Origin: an uncultured Bacteroidota bacterium
GTDB taxonomy: Bacteria > Bacteroidota > Bacteroidia > 2-12-FULL-35-15
Direction: 5' to 3'
DNA: 9,078 bases
Assembly (NCBI GenBank): GCA_903881065.1
Contig: CAIRRW010000188.1
Coordinates: forward strand, 1-9,078
Numbering within the stretch: position 1 is the first letter of the stretch; each line of letters starts with the position of its first letter. Shown here piece after piece: positions 1-5,691 of the stretch. The notes beneath the pieces are model-generated. The model was not told where the DNA came from. It did not search any database and saw only the letters and a program-made list of their open reading frames with translations. A program made the position numbers and the translations under genes.

Positions 1-1344
1 CAATGAAGCAACAAATATTCGCTTCATCTGCTCTATTTCTTTTATGATATCAACTCTGGTGCTCACTATTTCCTCCACAGTACTTCTGTCTTTACGTACC
101 ATCCGCAGCAATCTCCATCGTCCAAATATCCTTTTCATCAATGGATGAAACTTCAAATCAAATATGCCTAATATGATTATTGTACTTGCATAAAGAGATA
201 GCAATAGCCAATTATGAAAAACAGTACTAACGATTATTAACTGAAAAGCAAAATAAAACAACCAAAGAAACATTGTAATATTCATATACATTGATGCAAG
301 AAATTCAACATTCTTTACCTTCTTATAAGTCATCTTCTTTGCCATTAAATATGGAGGATAATTAACCAATAATCCTAACCAATAAATGGGCATACACAAA
401 TAGATAATAATACTCTCCAATAGAAAAGTTCCGAAATTCATCTTGCTAATTGCATCTGGATGCAATATTGAATCTTGTAACCTTGCTTTTGCTAATAACT
501 TCGTATAATGAGCAGTTTTATTTCGTAACGATAAAATCAATTCAGGATACTCTATATCCATCATATTTACCATTGCTACTATTTCTCTTTCCGACTGATA
601 TTGGCAGAATGAATCTTTTATATCGGACTTTTTCTCCTTCATCCAAACATTGAGATATATTTGTTCCAACGCAGTTACCAACTCATCATTCTCCTTATTC
701 TTTATGATGATTAATCGCTCTGTAATTTTCTGTTCAAGAGTTTTGGTGAACTCGTTAATCGTTCTTACTTTATCCTGTTTATAGCGCTCTTCATATTCCT
801 TTATCGACATTGGCTTGCCACAATCAATAAACAATTTACTGCGAAAACTTTTGGCATCGGAATAGTTTAAGCCAATAGGAACAACTAACACATCTTTTGT
901 AAAATCAAAAGACTCTTCGGTTTGGAATATGATTCTTGATAACCCTTTCTTCAGAGGCTTTAAGCGTTTTTCCTGAATGCATATTGCTTCCGGAAAAATC
1001 AATAAAGTTTTATTATTAGCTAATAGGTTTCTGCAAATTTCAAAAGTCTTATCATTCTTCTTCAATTCAGAATATCCCTCCTGCAAACGATACATTGGGA
1101 ACATTTTTAATTGATTTAGAACCCATTTAGCAAGTGGCTTCTTAAAAACATCGCCTCGCGCAAAGAAATGGACATCCTGTTTCACCAGCATCGCAATAAC
1201 CATGGCATCAATAAATGCATTCACATGATTTGGTGCCAACACAATAGGCTTCCCCTTAGGTATTTTATCAAGTCCCTTAAAATCCAATTTGTAAAATACC
1301 CGATAAAATGGATTGGCTAAAAGTTTTGCGAAATAATAAAGCAA
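1..1344 (-). CDS. PlsC-superfamily (lysophospholipid/glycerol-phosphate) acyltransferase, partial, C-terminus off the window
   Basis: An open frame of 448 codons runs without a stop to the left edge. The N-terminal domain shows the acyltransferase motifs in order: NHVNAFID (39-46), ARGD (62-65), FPMYR (82-86), FPEAICIQEKRLKPLKKG (117-134) and VVPIGLNYS (154-162). His40 and Asp46 would be the catalytic pair. They are separated by five residues rather than the four of classical PlsC, as I recall for yeast Gpt2/Sct1-type enzymes. The usual FPEG is FPEA here. After a linker of about 145 residues come hydrophobic segments near 307-335, 350-372 and 376-396, so the protein is probably membrane-anchored. 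An in-frame stop at 1369-1371 and the lack of any upstream ATG make TTG at 1344 the best start; the first internal ATG would remove the catalytic motif. It lies 20 nt after pyrC and is probably co-transcribed. The exact acceptor and acyl donor cannot be told from sequence. Confidence 0.85.
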   Translation of the reverse strand, partial: MLYYFAKLLANPFYRVFYKLDFKGLDKIPKGKPIVLAPNHVNAFIDAMVIAMLVKQDVHFFARGDVFKKPLAKWVLNQLKMFPMYRLQEGYSELKKNDKTFEICRNLLANNKTLLIFPEAICIQEKRLKPLKKGLSRIIFQTEESFDFTKDVLVVPIGLNYSDAKSFRSKLFIDCGKPMSIKEYEERYKQDKVRTINEFTKTLEQKITERLIIIKNKENDELVTALEQIYLNVWMKEKKSDIKDSFCQYQSEREIVAMVNMMDIEYPELILSLRNKTAHYTKLLAKARLQDSILHPDAISKMNFGTFLLESIIIYLCMPIYWLGLLVNYPPYLMAKKMTYKKVKNVEFLASMYMNITMFLWLFYFAFQLIIVSTVFHNWLLLSLYASTIIILGIFDLKFHPLMKRIFGRWRLLRMVRKDRSTVEEIVSTRVDIIKEIEQMKRIFVASL

Positions 1345-1364
1345 CGTATTAAAATAAATAAAGA

Positions 1365-2702
1365 TTAATTAACTCTAAACAGAAGTCGTTCTCCTTTTTT
1401 GCTTTCATCAAACACGCCATTATCATAAACGAGATTGCCGTTTACAAATGTCTGGACAATTTTAGAATGGAACGTAACCCCTTCAAATGGAGACCATTCG
1501 CACTTATACAATATATTTGATTTGTCAACGGTCCAGTTATTATTCAAATCCACCAACACTAAATCAGCTGCATAACCTTCTCTGATATATCCTCTTTTTT
1601 CTATTCTGAAACAATCAGCAACAGCGTGTGCCATCTTCTCTACAATTTTTTCTAGTGTAATTTTCTTTTGATGATAAAGCTCAAGCATAGCAACCAAAGA
1701 ATGCTGTACTAGTGGACCACCTGATGGAGCTTTAAAATAAGTCTGTGCTTTTTCTTCTAATGTATGTGGTGCATGGTCAGTGGCAATCACATCAATTTTA
1801 TTTTCCTGTACACCTTTTAAAATAGCGTCTCTGTCACTCGCTTTTTTTACAGCAGGATTCCACTTTATCAACGAACCTTTTGTTTTATAATCAGCATCAC
1901 TAAACCAAAGGTGATGAACACAGGCTTCTGCAGTAATTCTTTTTTCTTTCAAAGGAATTGTATTATCAAATAATTCCAATTCTTTTTCTGTGGAAATATG
2001 AAGAATATGTAATCGTGTATTATATTTCTTCGCCAGCTCCACAGCCATTGCCGACGACTTATAACATGCTTCCTCACTTCGAATCAGCGGATGACATTCC
2101 ATCGGAACATCCTCTCCATATTTCTCTCTATACACTTGCATATTATGTTTAATAATAGCTTCATCTTCACAATGTGTGGCAATTAATAAATTGCATTTCG
2201 AAAATAATCCTTCCAGTGTTTCTCGTTTATCCACCAGCATATTTCCTGTTGAAGAACCCATAAATACCTTTATTCCACATACATTCCGAGGATTTGTTTT
2301 TAATACTTCATCCAGATTATCGTTGGATGCACCCATAAAAAAGGAATAATTTGCAAGCGATATTTCAGAAGCACGTTTATATTTATCTTCTAGTAATTCC
2401 TGAGTAAAAACATTTGGAACAGTATTAGGCATTTCCATAAAAGAAGTTACACCTCCCGCCACAGCAGCCTTTGCTTCTGTATATATCTCTCCTTTATGAG
2501 TAAGTCCAGGCTCACGAAAATGCACTTGATCATCAATGCATCCCGGAAATAAATACTTTCCTTCTGCATTAATAATTCTATCAGCATTCATGTCGGCTGA
2601 ATTCGCAGAGATTTTCGAAATCAAATTATCAACAATCAGCACATTGCTTTTGATAATTTTATTTTCGTTTACAATATTTGCATTTATGATTAGTGTTCTC
2701 AT
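1365..2702 (-). CDS. pyrC: Dihydroorotase
   Basis: 445 aa, full length. It is an amidohydrolase-fold zinc enzyme that interconverts N-carbamoyl-L-aspartate and dihydroorotate, the third step of de novo pyrimidine synthesis, in the cytoplasm. Visible motifs are IDDQVHFREPG (56-66), GIKVFMGSSTGN (143-154, with Lys145 as the expected carboxylated metal-bridging lysine), THCED (176-180), HILHIST (232-238), EACVHHLWFSD (259-269) and IATDHAPH (306-313, Asp309 as the catalytic/metal Asp). The HxH metal motif of most amidohydrolases reads Gln59-Val-His61, which I recall as the normal form in Bacteroidota enzymes such as that of Porphyromonas gingivalis. The ATG start gives the expected short beta-rich N-terminus. 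It sits 21 nt after the glycosyltransferase, separated from it by a terminator-like hairpin, and 20 nt before the acyltransferase. AllB (allantoinase) is the main alternative, but the close match to the Bacteroidota dihydroorotase signature argues against it. Confidence 0.95.
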   Translation of the reverse strand: MRTLIINANIVNENKIIKSNVLIVDNLISKISANSADMNADRIINAEGKYLFPGCIDDQVHFREPGLTHKGEIYTEAKAAVAGGVTSFMEMPNTVPNVFTQELLEDKYKRASEISLANYSFFMGASNDNLDEVLKTNPRNVCGIKVFMGSSTGNMLVDKRETLEGLFSKCNLLIATHCEDEAIIKHNMQVYREKYGEDVPMECHPLIRSEEACYKSSAMAVELAKKYNTRLHILHISTEKELELFDNTIPLKEKRITAEACVHHLWFSDADYKTKGSLIKWNPAVKKASDRDAILKGVQENKIDVIATDHAPHTLEEKAQTYFKAPSGGPLVQHSLVAMLELYHQKKITLEKIVEKMAHAVADCFRIEKRGYIREGYAADLVLVDLNNNWTVDKSNILYKCEWSPFEGVTFHSKIVQTFVNGNLVYDNGVFDESKKGERLLFRVN

Positions 2703-2705
2703 GAT

Positions 2706-2735
2706 AATAAAAAAGCCCTTTGTTTAAAGAGCTTT
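2706..2735 (-). terminator. Terminator-like hairpin between the glycosyltransferase and pyrC
   Basis: On the minus-strand RNA, arms 2735-2726 and 2721-2712 pair over 10 bp with a single G-U wobble and a 4-nt loop (2725-2722), followed by a run of six U (2714-2709) and then AUU. This has the form of an intrinsic terminator. The UAA stop of the glycosyltransferase (2726-2724) falls at the junction of arm and loop. The U tract ends only a few nucleotides before the pyrC ATG (2702), so there is no room for a promoter in the gap. It may act as a partial terminator or attenuator rather than an operon boundary. Confidence 0.6.
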
Positions 2736-3452
2736 CAATTGATTAATTTTCTTGAATCGCATCTGTAGTACTCCCCAAAATGCTTCTTTAAATATTCCTT
2801 TACTCATTTTCGAAACACCTTCAACCCTGTCTGTAAATGTTATTGGAACTTCTACAATTTTAAATCCAAGTTTATATGCAGTGTATTTCATTTCAATTTG
2901 AAAGGCATAACCAACAAATTTAATATCCTTGAAATCTATATTTTGTAATACTTTTCTCCTGTAACATTTAAAACCTGCAGTAGTATCATGTAAATCCACT
3001 CCTAATACTATTCGCACATACACAGAAGCATAGTAAGACATAAGTACTCTGCCTCTTGGCCAATTCTCTATTTTCCCGCCATCAACATACCTTGACCCAA
3101 TTGCTACATCTGCGCCATTTACACAGGCATCACGCAAGCGAATTAAATCATCTGGATTGTGAGAAAAGTCGCAATCCATTTCAAATATATATTCATACTT
3201 ACGTTGCAATGCCCACTTAAATCCATGAATATAAGCAGTGCCTAAGCCTGATTTGCCTTTGCGTTCTTCTATAAATAAGCGTTCTGGGAATTCCTGCATT
3301 AACTTTTTTACTATATCAGCAGTACCATCAGGCGAACCGTCATCAACAATTAATAAATGAAATGGAAAGGATAATGAAAATACTTTACGAATCATTCGTT
3401 CAATATTTTCTTTTTCATTGTAAGTAGGTATTATTACTATACTGTCAGACAC
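2724..3452 (-). CDS. Polyprenol-phosphate mannosyltransferase-like glycosyltransferase (GT2, DPM1 type)
   Basis: 242 aa with a GT-A fold. Motifs in order are IPTYNE (8-13), VDDGSPDGT (36-44), GLGTAY (69-74) and MDCDFSHNPDD (92-102), which contains the Asp93-Cys-Asp95 metal/nucleotide-sugar motif. These are followed by GSRY and a DTTAGFKCYRRKVL stretch typical of dolichol/polyprenol-phosphate mannose synthases. The family moves mannose from GDP-mannose to a polyprenyl phosphate, giving a lipid-linked donor for envelope or protein glycosylation. The protein ends at about 242 aa with no C-terminal membrane domain, like human DPM1. It is therefore probably a peripheral protein on the inner face of the membrane. 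The start codon is GTG (3452-3450). No in-frame ATG exists upstream, and SDSIVIIPTYNE is the normal family start. It appears to be the first gene of the operon with pyrC and the acyltransferase. The sugar specificity is inferred from the family. Confidence 0.88.
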   Translation of the reverse strand: MSDSIVIIPTYNEKENIERMIRKVFSLSFPFHLLIVDDGSPDGTADIVKKLMQEFPERLFIEERKGKSGLGTAYIHGFKWALQRKYEYIFEMDCDFSHNPDDLIRLRDACVNGADVAIGSRYVDGGKIENWPRGRVLMSYYASVYVRIVLGVDLHDTTAGFKCYRRKVLQNIDFKDIKFVGYAFQIEMKYTAYKLGFKIVEVPITFTDRVEGVSKMSKGIFKEAFWGVLQMRFKKINQLKAL

Positions 3453-3538
3453 AAGCCGTATTTTGAGAAACGAAGGTAACGCAAAATAAGGTACTATTAA
3501 AGTTTTAACAAAAATTTAATAAAAACTTCTAAATTGTT

Positions 3539-3546
3539 TATTTTTG
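3539..3546 (+). promoter_or_regulatory. Bacteroidota-type -7 promoter element upstream of the metalloprotease gene
   Basis: The octamer TATTTTTG matches the Bacteroidota -7 consensus TAnnTTTG exactly and ends 13 nt before the ATG at 3560. It predicts a transcription start near 3553 and a very short leader. I see no convincing -33 TTTG at the expected 19-21 nt spacing, and the region is AT-rich, so a chance match is possible. Confidence 0.5.
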
Positions 3547-3559
3547 TATTAATTAAATT

Positions 3560-3775
3560 ATGAAGAAACAACTTTTTCTATTATTAACCAATATATTGGT
3601 TTATATTATCAATGCTCAAGTGAATTTAAAATATTGTGGAGCAGATGAAATGCGAATCAATACCTTAAAGAAGAATCCTAAGGTTGCGCAGGCTGTTATT
3701 AAGCGCGATATAGTACTTGACACATTTACCAAACAATTTGTCTCTGATTTTTATTCAAAAAGGCACCTCCAATAA
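3560..3775 (+). CDS. Secreted M43-type metalloprotease, N-terminal piece (signal peptide and start of propeptide) before a frameshift
   Basis: This 71-aa frame opens with ATG and a clear Sec signal peptide: MKK, then a hydrophobic stretch, with likely cleavage after INA at residue 19 (Ala19/Gln20). The next stretch, KYCGADEMR (24-32), resembles the propeptide start of secreted Bacteroidota metalloproteases. A Cys in this position may serve as a latency switch, which is inference. The last residues (RHLQ and the TAA at 3773-3775) come from the wrong frame. From an A5 run at 3757-3761 the sense continues in the -1 frame as KKAPPITYIIPVVFHVIHNYG, which leads straight into the catalytic part. This is therefore not an independent small gene but the 5' end of the 3560-5664 gene. 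A TATTTTTG promoter element lies just upstream. Confidence 0.85.
   Translation: MKKQLFLLLTNILVYIINAQVNLKYCGADEMRINTLKKNPKVAQAVIKRDIVLDTFTKQFVSDFYSKRHLQ
3757..3763 (+). other. Frameshift site (A5 run) splitting the metalloprotease gene
   Basis: In the first frame the sequence reads TCA AAA AGG CAC CTC CAA TAA. Adding one A gives TCA AAA AAG GCA CCT, and the product then continues as SKKAPPITYIIPVVFHVI, the expected propeptide-to-catalytic junction. The -1 frame is open from 3748, just after a TGA at 3745-3747, so the crossover must lie between there and the TAA at 3773. A lost base in the homopolymer (mutation or sequencing error) is the simplest reading. Slippage of tRNA-Lys on the A run is a less likely alternative. 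Confidence 0.75.
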
Positions 3776-3789
3776 CTTATATTATTCCG

Positions 3790-5664
3790 GTGGTTTTCCA
3801 TGTTATACATAATTATGGCAGTGAAAATATTTCGGATGCTCAAATAAAAGATGGATTAGATATTGTAAATAAAACATTTCGTAAACAACTTGCTGATACT
3901 AGTTCTATAGTTTCTGTTTTTAAACCGTTACATGCCGATTGTGAAATTGAATTTCGATTAGCACAACTAGATCCAAATGGCAATTGTACTAGCGGAATCA
4001 ATCGAATTGCTTCTTCATTAACTTCTATCGGTGACCACTCTGTAAAATCACTTATTCATTGGCCCCCAGATAAATACTTAAATGTTTATATTGTTCAAAA
4101 TGCGGCGGGACTTGCAGGTCATTGTGTTTGGCCTGCTGATGCTGATTCTATTCCTGCTTGGGATGGAATTGTTATTACTTCTAATTATGTTGGTAGTATT
4201 GGAACTTCGGATTATACACATTCGGTTGCATTTGCTCACGAATGCGGACACTACCTAAATTTACAACACATTTGGGGTGGGAATAATGTTCCTGATTTTT
4301 ACTATTATCCTTGTGCAGATACTGCTAAAGATTGTAATGTTGATGATTTGGTAGCAGATACCCCACCTACAATCGGTTGGTTAAGTTGTAATCTTGCTGG
4401 TAAATCATGCGGCAATGTGGTTGACAATGTTCAAAATGCAATGGACTACTCTTATTGTAATCGAATGTTTACTTATGGACAAAAAGCTAGAATGCAAGCT
4501 TGTTTGAATTCGCCAATTGCAGGAAGAAATAATTTATGGCAAACTTCTAATTTAATTTCTACAGGTGTGCTTAGTTCTCCAGCTCCACTATGTAAAGCTG
4601 ATTTTACAACTAATAAAACAGTGGTCTGCCAAAACCTGGCAAATGCAATATCTTTCACCAACACTTCCTATAATGGAACATTTACAAATGTTTTGTGGTC
4701 GTTTCCCGGAGGTGTTCCTTCAACATCTTCTTCCAATAGTCCAATCATCATTTATTCTAACCCAGGAAAATACGATGTAACGTTAAAAGTAGTAAATGGT
4801 ACCGATTCTTCACAAATTACAAAAGCCAATTATATTAACGTCTTGCCTAGCACTGGCACTGTTTATCCATATACAGAAAGTTTTGAAACTACTTCTTCGC
4901 TCAATGGCTTAGATTTGTTTTCTAATAGTTTTGACACATTAAACAGTTGGCAGCTAACTAATCTGGCAGCCTATAGTGGTGTTAAGTCGGTTACCTTAAA
5001 TAATTTTAATAACACTATGAGTACTAAAGATGAGTTATATAGTAAGATTATTAATTTAACTGGTGCTACTTCTATGTCTATGAATTTTAAGTATGCCTTC
5101 GCACAAAAGGATTCCTCAAACGCAGATCAATTACAATTATTTATCAGTAATAATTGTAATAGTACTTGGATTCCTTTGCGCAATATCATTAGTCCCGCGT
5201 TAGTAACAGCTCCTATCACCACAACTCCTTTTGTACCTGCCAATATTAATGAATGGAAACAAGCAAGTGTAAGTATTCCTGCAACGTATTTGAATTCTAA
5301 CTTTCGTTTCAAATTTGTATTCTCTTCAAATGGTGGTAATAATATTTATCTTGATGACATAAATTTGGATGTTAACGCAGGATTAGATAATTGGAATGAT
5401 TTTATTACTTCTTTTCTTCTTTACCCAAACCCTGCTAGTAATGAAGTGAATATATTATTTACAATTCCCAATGCTAAGAAACTATCGATGTCGATAATTA
5501 ATTTGCTGGGGCAAACTGTTTTTGAAGATATCAAAGTAAGCTATTCAGAGGGAGATCATTCAATTATTTTGAGTACACAAAACCTTTTACAGGGAATTTA
5601 TTATCTAAATATTTCCGACGGAATAAATAATTTCAGGAAGCCTTTGGTACTAATAAAAAAATAA
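3790..5664 (+). CDS. Secreted M43-type zinc metalloprotease with PKD-like domain and T9SS sorting domain (main part, downstream of the frameshift)
   Basis: 624 codons from a GTG at 3790; the open frame extends upstream to 3748, and that GTG is probably just an internal Val. Zinc motif HECGHYLNLQH (150-160) gives ligands His150, His154 and His160 and catalytic Glu151. Asn replaces the usual Gly at position 8 of HExxHxxGxxH. The Met-turn is NAMDYS (Met218), followed by MFTYGQKARM. This pattern fits the M43 (pappalysin/cytophagalysin) group of metzincins. A PKD-like domain follows at about 268-354 (WSFPGG, NPGKYDVTLKVVN), then a beta-sandwich region at 361-528 ending LDDINLDV. The last part (542-624) is a type A T9SS tail: YPNPASNEV, a LLGQTVFED strand, GIYYLNISDG and terminal KPLVLIKK. 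It predicts export by Sec then T9SS to the surface or medium. Repaired full length is about 701 aa, with the zinc motif at 227-237. Without the upstream signal peptide the fragment could not be exported. Confidence 0.9.
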   Translation: MVFHVIHNYGSENISDAQIKDGLDIVNKTFRKQLADTSSIVSVFKPLHADCEIEFRLAQLDPNGNCTSGINRIASSLTSIGDHSVKSLIHWPPDKYLNVYIVQNAAGLAGHCVWPADADSIPAWDGIVITSNYVGSIGTSDYTHSVAFAHECGHYLNLQHIWGGNNVPDFYYYPCADTAKDCNVDDLVADTPPTIGWLSCNLAGKSCGNVVDNVQNAMDYSYCNRMFTYGQKARMQACLNSPIAGRNNLWQTSNLISTGVLSSPAPLCKADFTTNKTVVCQNLANAISFTNTSYNGTFTNVLWSFPGGVPSTSSSNSPIIIYSNPGKYDVTLKVVNGTDSSQITKANYINVLPSTGTVYPYTESFETTSSLNGLDLFSNSFDTLNSWQLTNLAAYSGVKSVTLNNFNNTMSTKDELYSKIINLTGATSMSMNFKYAFAQKDSSNADQLQLFISNNCNSTWIPLRNIISPALVTAPITTTPFVPANINEWKQASVSIPATYLNSNFRFKFVFSSNGGNNIYLDDINLDVNAGLDNWNDFITSFLLYPNPASNEVNILFTIPNAKKLSMSIINLLGQTVFEDIKVSYSEGDHSIILSTQNLLQGIYYLNISDGINNFRKPLVLIKK

Positions 5665-5668
5665 ATAA

Positions 5669-5691
5669 GGAAGCATTTTTACAATGCTCCC
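5669..5691. terminator. Bidirectional terminator shared by the metalloprotease gene and acs
   Basis: Arms 5669-5677 and 5683-5691 form a 9-bp stem with a 5-nt loop between convergent genes. In plus-strand RNA one pair is an A-C mismatch and the stem is followed by CUUUUAUUU. In minus-strand RNA the same pair becomes a G-U wobble and the stem is followed by a long U/A-rich tract (5668-5651) with seven U in a row, so it should work best for acs. The acs stop codon (5681-5679) lies in the loop and the last acs codons form one arm. Confidence 0.7.

Noticed and set aside
450..653. Short plus-strand open frame of 67 codons inside the acyltransferase region
   Set aside because: It lies antisense to a long, motif-bearing minus-strand gene and has no recognisable domain, so it is a shadow frame.
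3481..3490. Minus-strand TATTTTG as a promoter for the mannosyltransferase gene
   Set aside because: It has only one base between TA and TTTG instead of two, so it is not a proper match, although its position would suit a promoter.
3757..3770. Programmed -1 frameshift signal in the protease gene
   Set aside because: The run is A5 rather than the classical A-AAA-AAG heptamer, the second codon would mispair after slipping, and I see no clear stimulatory hairpin; a lost base is simpler.
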